This document shows positions 44,163 to 51,810 of a DNA stretch of 53,328 nucleotides, one piece after another (position 1 is the stretch's first letter; each line of letters opens with the position of its first letter). The stretch is from Marinomonas profundimaris (lineage in GTDB: Bacteria > Pseudomonadota > Gammaproteobacteria > Pseudomonadales > Marinomonadaceae). The notes under the pieces were generated by a model, which worked only from the letters and a program-made list of their open reading frames with translations, did not search any database and was not told where the DNA came from. The stretch lies in contig NZ_AYOZ01000013.1 of the NCBI RefSeq assembly GCF_000508165.1, forward strand, positions 1-53,328. Direction: 5' to 3'. Both the position numbers and the translations under genes were made by a program.

Positions 44163-44591
44163 TTACAGCGGTGGATCGTTGCTGATTAAATTGATGTTGT
44201 CTGTTAGGTCGGGTATGTCTTCTTGTATCGAGACGGTTGCTTCGGACGGGTTGGTTACCCCCATAAACTTACCGCCAGCTTCAATGCTTAGATTGTCGCT
44301 AAAGACGGTTCCGCTAACGTGACCACAGCTTAAAATTTCAATGCGTGTGGCGTGACAAATACCTTCAAAATGGCCGTTTATGATCAGGTGTTCAGTGATG
44401 ATTTCACCCACGACATTACCTGATGCGCTAATTTTTATTTGGTTAGCGGCTTTAATTTGGCCTTCAACTTGTCCATCAATTTGCAGCTGATTCGCTACTA
44501 TAAGGTGCCCGTTAATTGTGCAGCCTTCTGCGATGAGAGTTGTAGTTGATGACTGACTCTTAACTCTATTTTGCCCACCAAAGATTCCCAT
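44163..44591 (-). CDS. bactofilin (polymer-forming cytoskeletal protein)
   Basis: 142 residues. The central ~100 residues (about 17-120) are a right-handed beta-helix with six-residue rungs: TTTLIAEGCTINGHLIVANQLQIDGQVEGQIKAANQIKIS, then NVVGEIITEHLIINGHFEGICHATRIEI. The N- and C-termini are disordered. Bactofilins polymerise without nucleotide and organise cell-wall enzymes. The start (ATG 44591, with AGAGGGAT upstream) lies inside the 3' end of the M23 peptidase gene, a 94-nt overlap in another frame. The pairing with a peptidoglycan hydrolase matches known bactofilin-peptidase partners. Confidence 0.92.
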   Translation of the reverse strand: MGIFGGQNRVKSQSSTTTLIAEGCTINGHLIVANQLQIDGQVEGQIKAANQIKISASGNVVGEIITEHLIINGHFEGICHATRIEILSCGHVSGTVFSDNLSIEAGGKFMGVTNPSEATVSIQEDIPDLTDNINLISNDPPL

Positions 44592-45460
44592 CCTATCCCT
44601 CTTACATTTTTGAAAATTGCATCAAAGTTATCCATATCCCAATCCAAAAATGATTTTGGATCTAACGGGCGTCCTACAAACCTTACTTCATAGTGAAGAT
44701 GTGGCCCAGAAGTTAATCCACTGTTTCCTGAATAAGCGATCAAATCGCCTTTTTTAACAAAGTCGCCTTTGCTCACGACAAACTTGCTTAAATGCGAATA
44801 CGAGCTTGAGAATCCGTAAGAGTGCAGTATACGAAGAAAGTTGCCAGAGCCTTTGTTGCTTGGGCGTACGGCTTCGATCGCACCATCCGCTGGCGCATAA
44901 ATTGGGGTGCCAGTGTTTACGGCAAAATCTTGTCCACGGTGATACTTCATTATGCCCGTTACAGGATGGATACGTTTTCCATAGCCTGACGAGGTTCTTG
45001 CGTTTTTGACTGGCGGCCCGCTTGGAATTTGCGTCAACATGGCCACTCGAATCGAGGAGTTGATGGTGGCGGTGTCTAAGCGTGATTCAAGCTCGTCGCG
45101 GTTGTTTTCTTCGCCACTATTGCTTTCCATGCCGAGAAGATTTTCTAAATCCCCCAATCGATCCGACACCAATTGCATGCGCTCTTCACGTTCCGATAAA
45201 TCTTGTTCCAAGCTTACTTTTAGCGCGGTTAGCGAGGTTATTTCTCTGCTTAACGAGGTGGATTTGTCTTCCAGCTCGCGCAATTTTAATTTTGAAAATT
45301 CAGCATCATTGAGTAAATAATAGATGATTCCGGCCGCAAGCAAGATAGACAGCAAAATAATGCCGCTAGCCACTTTAAAGGTATGGCGCGTTTTCTTTCC
45401 AAAGCTAAAGTGCTTTGTGCCATGAATTGAAGAAACGGATACTGTTACATTGTCTTTCAT
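44498..45460 (-). CDS. membrane-anchored M23 (LytM-type) peptidoglycan endopeptidase
   Basis: 320 residues. A single membrane helix (about 31-50) is followed by a coiled coil (about 53-108, ELEDKSTSLSREITSL) and an M23 domain (about 155-265). Zinc ligands are His174 and Asp178 in HRGQDFAV and His256 in GPHLHYEV, with His223 as the catalytic His; all are present, so it should be active. It cuts peptide cross-links of peptidoglycan in the periplasm. The C-terminal tail (NFDAIFKNVRGIGWESLV and on) is encoded in DNA that also encodes the bactofilin start. Together they probably act in cell shape or local wall remodelling. Confidence 0.93.
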   Translation of the reverse strand: MKDNVTVSVSSIHGTKHFSFGKKTRHTFKVASGIILLSILLAAGIIYYLLNDAEFSKLKLRELEDKSTSLSREITSLTALKVSLEQDLSEREERMQLVSDRLGDLENLLGMESNSGEENNRDELESRLDTATINSSIRVAMLTQIPSGPPVKNARTSSGYGKRIHPVTGIMKYHRGQDFAVNTGTPIYAPADGAIEAVRPSNKGSGNFLRILHSYGFSSSYSHLSKFVVSKGDFVKKGDLIAYSGNSGLTSGPHLHYEVRFVGRPLDPKSFLDWDMDNFDAIFKNVRGIGWESLVGKIELRVSHQLQLSSQKAAQLTGTL

Positions 45461-45660
45461 CGCTTTGCTTTCTAACCAACATCGTATTTTTATTTAGGGG
45501 TATAACATACTATCTAGGTTTGTGTGTTTTTGTAACTTAAAATTCAGTTAATACGGTCGGCATGAAGCAATAAAGGGCGAGGTTAAAAACCACGGAGAAT
45601 CGTGAGAAAAAACAAAAGGATCGGATCGAAGGGGATTTTTCATAAAGCTATATAAAGAAA

Positions 45661-45701
45661 CGCCCTTCGAACACGGTATAAATGGCTGTGTTCAAAGGGC
45701 G
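45661..45701 (-). terminator. terminator downstream of the DEAD-box helicase gene
   Basis: CGCCCTTCGAACACGG pairs with CTGTGTTCAAAGGGCG with two G:U pairs over a 9-nt loop. On the minus strand it is followed by TTTCTTTATA. It ends the helicase transcript. The rest of 45461-45744 holds no gene that I can see. Confidence 0.75.
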
Positions 45702-45744
45702 ATTTAACGAAGGTTAAGCTAGAACTCGTCGTTGAACGAGTTAC

Positions 45745-46941
45745 TTAACGGTTTGCTTTACGCACGTAATTTAAGATAGAAACCGGCACGACTTTTCTGA
45801 CTGGAAAACCGGCAATCTCTTTACGGACGATAATGTGTTTTAAGCGGCTTTCAATGGCGATTAGGTTTTTAAAGTCCCCCATGGCAACAAAAGAAATCGC
45901 TTCACCTGCAGCGCCAGCACGGCCAGTACGACCAATACGGTGAACGTATTCTTCTGGCTTAAACGGTAGGTCGTAATTCACGACGCGACTCAGTTCACCA
46001 ATATCGATACCACGTGCGGCAACGCCTGTTGCGACAAGGTACTTGAGCTTGCCAGATTTGAAATCGGCAAGGATTTTTTCACGCATGGCTTGGCTTCGAT
46101 CCCCATGAATGGAATCGGCTTCAATGCCACGTTTGGCAAGCTGGGCAACCAGTTTGGCCGCACCGTGTTTTTTCTCGATAAAAATAAGCGCCTGATCCCA
46201 TTCTTGTTCTTTAATCAAATGGCTCAATAAGGCAGATTTTGTGTCTTTATCGACGGTGATTAACCATTGTTTGATATTCGGCGCGGTTTTGCTTTTTGGC
46301 GATATGGTGATTTCTTCGGCTTGGTCGCTGACTTTGCTGTCGGAAAATTCATTTGCCAGCGCGCGAACGCTGTCTGTCATGGTCGCAGAAAATAAGAGAT
46401 TTTGGCGACGCTCTGGTAGACGATCCAGAATTTTGTACAGATTCTCGGCAAAGCCCATGTCGATCATTCTGTCGGCTTCATCCAACACTAAAACTTCCAG
46501 TTCATCAAAGTGCAATGCACGCTGATGCGCTAGATCTAGCAATCGACCTGGTGTGGCAACAAGAATATCAACGCCTTCAATCAGACGTTCTTTTTGTGCT
46601 TCCATGTCTACGCCACCATAAACGGCCATAGAGGTCAGTTTTAAGTGTTTGCTGTACAGAGCAACATTGGCTTCCACTTGCACCGCTAATTCGCGTGTTG
46701 GCGTTAGAATCAGTGCGCGGATGCGTTTACCGCGTAATGTGCCGACTTTATTGAATCGCTCAAGTGTGGGTAGCACAAACGCTGCGGTTTTACCGGTGCC
46801 GGTTTGCGCGGTCGCAATAAGGTCTTTGCCCGAAAGAATGATAGGAATGGCTTGTTCTTGTACAGGCGTCGGTTTTTTGTAACCGAGTTCTTTGATCGCT
46901 TTAACGATAGGACTTGATAATCCTAATTTTGAAAATGGCAT
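45745..46941 (-). CDS. DEAD-box ATP-dependent RNA helicase (RhlE-like)
   Basis: 398 residues covering both RecA domains. Motifs: Q motif GYKKPTPVQEQAI, Walker A AQTGTGKT, Ia PTRELAVQ, Ib TPGRLLD, II DEAD (VLDEADRMIDMGF), III SAT, IV LIFIEKK, V ARGIDIGELSRVVNYDLP and VI HRIGRTGRAG. The C-terminal tail is short (IVRKEIAGFPVRKVVPVSILNYVRKANR) compared with the long basic tails of many RhlE proteins. It likely remodels rRNA or mRNA. AAGGAG lies just upstream of ATG 46941. Monocistronic. Confidence 0.92.
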   Translation of the reverse strand: MPFSKLGLSSPIVKAIKELGYKKPTPVQEQAIPIILSGKDLIATAQTGTGKTAAFVLPTLERFNKVGTLRGKRIRALILTPTRELAVQVEANVALYSKHLKLTSMAVYGGVDMEAQKERLIEGVDILVATPGRLLDLAHQRALHFDELEVLVLDEADRMIDMGFAENLYKILDRLPERRQNLLFSATMTDSVRALANEFSDSKVSDQAEEITISPKSKTAPNIKQWLITVDKDTKSALLSHLIKEQEWDQALIFIEKKHGAAKLVAQLAKRGIEADSIHGDRSQAMREKILADFKSGKLKYLVATGVAARGIDIGELSRVVNYDLPFKPEEYVHRIGRTGRAGAAGEAISFVAMGDFKNLIAIESRLKHIIVRKEIAGFPVRKVVPVSILNYVRKANR

Positions 46942-47151
46942 AAGGAGCTCTGACAGATTGTCGTAAGGGGTGCTTTAAGGAGCGTCTTAAGGCTTACCGT
47001 AAGACGAATGCGCGCAGTATAGCGCAAAAGCCTGTGTTTGTTGCTCTAAGCGCATTAAAAACATTTTTGTCATGGGTTGAGTGAATGATCTAGAGTCCGT
47101 TCAAATCCGTTGCGCCGCATCCGTTTATGAGAGCGACATCAAAACGAGGCA

Positions 47152-47925
47152 TTATTTTGTGTCAGCCGCAGTTCGCGTCCGTAAGGTTAGGCTGATGGGG
47201 TAGTGATCAGACGAGTGAATGTGCGTATGCACGTGCGCATCGACAACGTCTAAACCACGATAGTAAACATGGTCGAGGTGGCGGAACAAATGACTCAGCC
47301 TTGGCTGTCGTATCATGGTCGCTTCTGTTAATGAAAATAAGAGCGCGAGCGCATTAAAATATCGCATCCTTTTACCATTCCATGTGTTGAAATCTCCTGC
47401 GAGTAAAACTGGTCCGTCATGGTGTTCCAGCGTTTGGAAAACTTGGTCTAGGTGGGCTTTGAATTTATTGAATGACACAAAATTTATCAGGTGAGAATTC
47501 ACAACGAGCAGGGCTTGTTCATGGCCATCGAGAGGGTATTCGGTTGCCAGCAACATTTTTTTGGTCTTTGATAAAGGTTCACAATGTTCTGAAGCGGAAA
47601 AATAGTGTTTATTTGCCGCCACACTCGCACCCGTTTTTACACCTGTTTCTATATTGGTTTTCACGTGTCTGAAGCTGCGTGCCATGACCCATTGGTGCTG
47701 AAAAGATTTTTCAAAATGGCCATCAAAAGGCGAGTTTAGAATCGCTTCCTGCAAGAGCACTAAATCTTTGTTGCTAATGAGTTGCTTGAAGTCTTCTTGC
47801 CATCCTTTTTTTTGGCATTTAAAAACATTCCACAGCAAGACATCGATATTTTCCCCCAGGCTTTGTTTTGGCGCATGCCCCATTATTTTTATGGACTCGA
47901 CGGCGTTGTAACGGCTTTTAATCAT
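47152..47925 (-). CDS. endonuclease/exonuclease/phosphatase (EEP) family protein
   Basis: 257 residues. Family motifs in order: LLWNVFK (Asn), LVLLQEA (metal-binding Glu), VVNSHLINF, PVLLAGDFNTWNGKR (Asp/Asn), LDHVYYRG and SSDHYPISL (catalytic Asp-His). All catalytic residues look intact. EEP enzymes hydrolyse phosphodiesters in nucleic acids or lipids, and this length resembles the small YafD-type group. It lies 51 bp downstream of the cardiolipin synthase gene in the same direction, so the two probably share a transcript, which fits a membrane-phospholipid setting. Confidence 0.85.
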   Translation of the reverse strand: MIKSRYNAVESIKIMGHAPKQSLGENIDVLLWNVFKCQKKGWQEDFKQLISNKDLVLLQEAILNSPFDGHFEKSFQHQWVMARSFRHVKTNIETGVKTGASVAANKHYFSASEHCEPLSKTKKMLLATEYPLDGHEQALLVVNSHLINFVSFNKFKAHLDQVFQTLEHHDGPVLLAGDFNTWNGKRMRYFNALALLFSLTEATMIRQPRLSHLFRHLDHVYYRGLDVVDAHVHTHIHSSDHYPISLTLRTRTAADTK

Positions 47926-47976
47926 GGAAAATGGCCTTCAATAAACGTTTGGCGTTCAGGTGATGAAGCGAGTTCA

Positions 47977-49440
47977 TTACAGGTAAGGTGAAAATAAACG
48001 AAACAAGTTATTACGCACCCTTTTATAAAGCGGCTTACTGTTTAGTTGCTCGTTTAGGATGAGCGCCGAATTTTGTTTTTTTAAGGCAAACAGCGTCGTC
48101 AGCTCTTTGTTTAGGGTTTTATCAAAACATTCTAGGTTGATTTCGAAATTGAACTCCAGACTTCGGGCGTCCCAATTGGTGGAGCCGACAAATGACCAAA
48201 TATCGTCTATGAGGACGATTTTACTGTGGTCAAAGGGCCTTTTGTTTTTGTAAATTCTGATGCCATATTCCATCATTCTGGCGAAATTGGCTTCCATCAC
48301 CCAGTCTAAAAATGGAATGTTGCTGTTTTTTGGCACAATGATTTCGACTGATATACCTCGTAATGCCGCAGCATGAAGCGACGTCATGAGTGTTTGGTCG
48401 GGAATGAAATAGGGTGTCATAATTTTAACGCTCTTTTGAGCACAGACTAAGGCGTTGATTAATGTCCAGCGTATTTTATTGTGGTGTTCATCTGGACCAT
48501 CTTGAATGACACGAGCAATGACGGATGATTCGCTTTCCGGTGTCAGTGGATGTGGTTTAAAAGCGGGGAATTGTATTAACTCGCCGGTGGCAAAATACCA
48601 ATCTTCCATAAAGACCTGACTAATTTGATCAATCACTGGGCCTTTTACTTTGAACTGCACGTCATCAACGGGATGTTTTGCCGATCCAACCATGTTGCTT
48701 TGACTGATGTTCATGCCGCCAATGTACGCTACGTCACCGTCCACGCAGAGTATTTTTCGGTGATTTCTTAGGTTAATAAAACGGATGCCAGTCAGCGAAA
48801 TGGCGGGTAAAAAACGACTGGCTTTTACGCCGCGTTTTTTTAATGCTCGATCCGATTTATGCCAGCTATAGCCAACGCCAATGCCGTCTAATAAGACGTT
48901 TACTATCACGCCTCGTTGGTGCGCTTCGGCCAACGCATTCACAAATTGGCGTCCAACGGCGTCGTAATCAAAAATATAGCTTGATAACACGACATAGTGT
49001 GTTGCGTTGTGGATGGATTCAATCATTTCTGGGTAGGCGGTGTCGCCATTTATCAGTGGTTCAATACGGTTGTTTTCTAGGTGATTAACAGGGTGAATGG
49101 TATGACCTGCGATAATGGAGGAGTGCCAGTTTTTCGGCAGGTTATGAAACTCGATGCCTTTTTTCGGATGGCGGATATCTTGTTTGCGGGTTTGAGGGTG
49201 TTTTTTTTGCGCTAAGCGCTTGATGCGATTGATGCCAAACAACCAATAGAACAGACTTCCAATAATGGGGGAAAGTATCGCAAGGCCAATCCAAGCCAAA
49301 GAGGTCCGTTCGTTCTCTTTGAAAAGCAGTACATGCAAGGATGTCAGAATAGAAAGGCTGATGTGAAAAACAACAATGATGGTGACCCAATGGACGTTAA
49401 CCCATTCAAACACGATTTCAAATAATGACATAAAATCCAA
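47977..49440 (-). CDS. cardiolipin synthase (phospholipase D superfamily)
   Basis: 487 residues. Two N-terminal membrane helices (about 13-35 and 44-66) precede two phospholipase D domains. The first HKD motif is NHRKILCVDGDVAYIGGMN and the second is DHSKIVLIDDIWSFVGSTN. Length and layout match ClsA. It joins two phosphatidylglycerol molecules to cardiolipin and glycerol in the inner membrane. No further gene lies upstream on the same strand; the next plus-strand gene starts divergently at 49635. Confidence 0.93.
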   Translation of the reverse strand: MDFMSLFEIVFEWVNVHWVTIIVVFHISLSILTSLHVLLFKENERTSLAWIGLAILSPIIGSLFYWLFGINRIKRLAQKKHPQTRKQDIRHPKKGIEFHNLPKNWHSSIIAGHTIHPVNHLENNRIEPLINGDTAYPEMIESIHNATHYVVLSSYIFDYDAVGRQFVNALAEAHQRGVIVNVLLDGIGVGYSWHKSDRALKKRGVKASRFLPAISLTGIRFINLRNHRKILCVDGDVAYIGGMNISQSNMVGSAKHPVDDVQFKVKGPVIDQISQVFMEDWYFATGELIQFPAFKPHPLTPESESSVIARVIQDGPDEHHNKIRWTLINALVCAQKSVKIMTPYFIPDQTLMTSLHAAALRGISVEIIVPKNSNIPFLDWVMEANFARMMEYGIRIYKNKRPFDHSKIVLIDDIWSFVGSTNWDARSLEFNFEINLECFDKTLNKELTTLFALKKQNSALILNEQLNSKPLYKRVRNNLFRLFSPYL

Positions 49441-49634
49441 CTCAAAAAACAGGTTGCTACATAGATGACATCATTACACTAATGGCTGGACGATGCTATT
49501 CATCATAAAGCGCCTGCAAAGCGAGAGGGAAGTAGAGCAGGTCATAAACGCCGCTGATAAATTGAATAAGCCGTTGAAAAAATGGGCTTAAAAAGCATAA
49601 TGGCATGCTTCTAACCGTTTTTATGTTGTCCATC

Positions 49635-50321
49635 ATGCGTCTTGATAAATTTGTGTGTAAAAGTACCGAACTCAGCAAAAAGGACGCTATTCAATGTATT
49701 CAGAATGGCGATGTTTGTGTGAATGGCGACATTACGATAAACGAAGCCACGCAAGTGCATGAAAACAACACCATCCTCTTCAATGGCGTGACGTTAAAGG
49801 CGCGCGCTTTTCGTTATATTCTCTTGCATAAGCCTGCAGGAACCATCTGTTCCAATATCGATGAAGTGTATCCATCACTGTTCAATGGTTTAGACATCGA
49901 TCACGCCTCAGAACTTCATATCGCGGGGCGTTTGGACGCCGATACAACAGGATTGGTATTGATCACAGATGACGGGCGTTGGTCGTTTCATATTACGCAG
50001 CCAGTGAACGACTGCCGTAAAGTGTATCGTGTGACATTGTCCAGAGCACTAGGCGATGATGTCGCGATGAAATTCAAACAAGGTGTACAATTGCAAGGCG
50101 AGCAAGGTTTAACTCGTCCCGCTGAACTGGTCAATGTGTCGCCAAGAGAAGTGCTGTTAACCATTACCGAAGGCAAGTTTCATCAAGTAAAGCGTATGTT
50201 CGCCGCGGTTGGCAATCGTGTGGTTGGTTTGCATCGAGAAAAAATTGGCGAAGTTCAGTTGGATGTCGATGTCGGTCAATGGCGGTATTTAACCGAAGAT
50301 GAAATTAGGTCTTTTGGTTAG
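49635..50321 (+). CDS. 16S rRNA pseudouridine synthase (RsuA-like)
   Basis: About 228 residues. An N-terminal S4 RNA-binding domain (MRLDKFVCKSTELSKKDAIQCIQNGDVCVNG) is followed by the RsuA/RluB catalytic domain: YILLHKPAGTICSN, AGRLDADTTGLVLITDDG with catalytic Asp101, KVYRVTL and ITEGKFHQVKRMFAAVGNRVVGLHRE. RsuA makes pseudouridine 516 in 16S rRNA. The open frame begins at 49605, but the conserved start MRLDKF is ATG 49635. No clear ribosome-binding site is seen. The 194 bp upstream show no other feature. Confidence 0.92.
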   Translation: MRLDKFVCKSTELSKKDAIQCIQNGDVCVNGDITINEATQVHENNTILFNGVTLKARAFRYILLHKPAGTICSNIDEVYPSLFNGLDIDHASELHIAGRLDADTTGLVLITDDGRWSFHITQPVNDCRKVYRVTLSRALGDDVAMKFKQGVQLQGEQGLTRPAELVNVSPREVLLTITEGKFHQVKRMFAAVGNRVVGLHREKIGEVQLDVDVGQWRYLTEDEIRSFG

Positions 50322-50325
50322 TTAT

Positions 50326-50362
50326 AAAAAAACGGCGTCTATAAAATAGGCGCCGTTTTTTT
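50326..50362. terminator. bidirectional rho-independent terminator
   Basis: AACGGCGTCTAT pairs with ATAGGCGCCGTT (one T:G) over a 3-A loop, with an A run before and seven T after. It follows the RsuA-like gene and faces the convergent glutaredoxin-like gene. Confidence 0.92.
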
Positions 50363-50399
50363 ATGCCTCGAGATCTTTAAGAAAGCGGTTTAACCGTCT

Positions 50400-50771
50400 T
50401 TAAGCAAAGCGGGTTTCAAGATAACGAATGATGTCTGAAGATTCATACATCCATTCGACTTTGCCATCTTCTTCGATGCGTAGGCAAGGGACTTTAATTT
50501 GACCGCCGCCAGTCAAGAGTTCTTCGCGGTGAGGTGAACCTTCAGACGCGCTGCGCATTTCAATTGGTAGATTGAGTTTGTAGATGGTACGACGAGTTTT
50601 GATGCAAAAAGGGCAAGCAAAAAATTGATAAAGCGCCATGCTTTTTACGTCATTGTTCACCTGTTGTTGTTTCTCAGGAGTGCGTTTTAGCTTTGTGCCT
50701 CGGGTTGCGAGATCTAGGATCACTATGATGCAACCGAGTAGGTTGCGGATAAGGCTAATGAGTATTTTCAT
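50400..50771 (-). CDS. membrane-anchored glutaredoxin / GST N-domain-like protein
   Basis: About 123 residues. An N-terminal hydrophobic helix (about 4-22, ISLIRNLLGCIIVILDLA) and a basic linker precede a glutaredoxin-like thioredoxin fold. This has the redox motif CPFC at Cys53-Cys56, the cis-Pro segment GQIKVPCLRI, and a C-terminal MYESSDIIRYLETRF helix like glutaredoxins and GST N-domains. It likely reduces disulphides or glutathione mixed disulphides at the cytoplasmic face of the membrane. The frame opens with TTG at 50810, but ATG 50771 gives the expected start. Confidence 0.82.
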   Translation of the reverse strand: MKILISLIRNLLGCIIVILDLATRGTKLKRTPEKQQQVNNDVKSMALYQFFACPFCIKTRRTIYKLNLPIEMRSASEGSPHREELLTGGGQIKVPCLRIEEDGKVEWMYESSDIIRYLETRFA

Positions 50772-50952
50772 GGGATCGCTCGCTGCTTTCAAATAAATGA
50801 GGAATATCAAATCGCGGCTATTCTAGCGGTAAAGCGTCGATGGTTTAAGTGCCAGAGCAGAATGTTTTTAAAAGATGACGTTATTTGTGCCATGATCATC
50901 GCACTGCGGTCACAATACATCGATTTTTTTTAATAAAAGGATGCGCTATATT

Positions 50953-51612
50953 ATGAAGTTTCTCCTATTTTTAGGAACGGTTAGAAACAGCACACCGCCG
51001 CGACCTGCTCGTTTAGGTGAACGCGTAGCGAAAGCCAGTTTTGCGTGTTTTCTTAGTCAGCATTCTGAGCATGAAATCGAATTGGTTGATGCGTTAGATT
51101 ATCCATTAGAACCTGTATTTAAGCCGCATTTTTCCTACTCGAAAAGTCAGGTGCCACCAAAGCTGGAGGCGTTGGCCCAGAAAATAGCGTCTGCAGATGG
51201 CTATATTATGGTGAGCCCTGAATACAATCATTCGATGAGCCCGGCGTTGGCGAATTTGCTCAACCACTTTGGCAGTTCCTTGTTTTCATACAAGCCGAGC
51301 GCGATCGTGACGTATTCGGCGGGGCAATGGGGCGGTATGCGAGCGGCAATTGGCATGCGTAGTTTCTTATCTGAGTTGGGTTGTTTGCCTGTTTCTGCGA
51401 TGATTCATGTGCCTAAAGCTCAGGCAATTTTTTCAGCAGAGGGGAAGGTGCAATCTGGAGAAGACGAGGCCGAATGGTTTGGGTATTTTGGTCGCACTTT
51501 GAACCAGTTGGTGTGGTGGGCGCAAGCGGCGAAGGTGAATCGAGATGTTGTGGATCCTCAAACTCTAGCCAGCGCATTTAAACGCGATCCTTCTCAACGA
51601 GACGCGCCTTAG
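50953..51612 (+). CDS. NAD(P)H-dependent FMN reductase family protein
   Basis: About 219 residues, a flavodoxin-like quinone/FMN reductase. The N-terminus MKFLLFLGTVRNSTPPRPARLGERVA holds the phosphate-binding GTVR-S loop. IMVSPEYNHSMSPALANLLNHF is the family signature PEYNHS. VTYSAGQWGGMRAAIGMRSFLSELG forms the second FMN-contact loop. It transfers electrons from NAD(P)H to FMN, quinones or similar acceptors. AAAAGG lies upstream; ATG 50953 is better spaced than ATG 50941. Monocistronic. Confidence 0.88.
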   Translation: MKFLLFLGTVRNSTPPRPARLGERVAKASFACFLSQHSEHEIELVDALDYPLEPVFKPHFSYSKSQVPPKLEALAQKIASADGYIMVSPEYNHSMSPALANLLNHFGSSLFSYKPSAIVTYSAGQWGGMRAAIGMRSFLSELGCLPVSAMIHVPKAQAIFSAEGKVQSGEDEAEWFGYFGRTLNQLVWWAQAAKVNRDVVDPQTLASAFKRDPSQRDAP

Positions 51613-51630
51613 TGTGTCGATCGAATTAGA

Positions 51631-51668
51631 AAAAAAAGGGTTGTCTGTTCGTCGGATGACCCTTTTTT
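51631..51668 (+). terminator. rho-independent terminator after the FMN reductase gene
   Basis: GGGTTGTCTG pairs with CGGATGACCC (with G:U pairs) around a short TTCGT loop. An A run lies before and TTTTTT after. Confidence 0.85.
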
Positions 51669-51810
51669 ATGGGTATTTTTTATGACAGTGATCAATAGGG
51701 CGATAAGAAAGACTGAGTAAACTGTGCTTTATGGCGTGATTTTCGCAACCGATAGGGTCAATACCGGATCAATCGATTGGCTATACTTCTAAAAAAATCC
51801 AAGGAAAAAC

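Noticed and set aside
44498..44591. Frameshift error causing the peptidase/bactofilin overlap
   Set aside because: The peptidase tail inside the overlap still looks like the family C-terminus, and the bactofilin start has its own ribosome-binding site, so both frames appear real.
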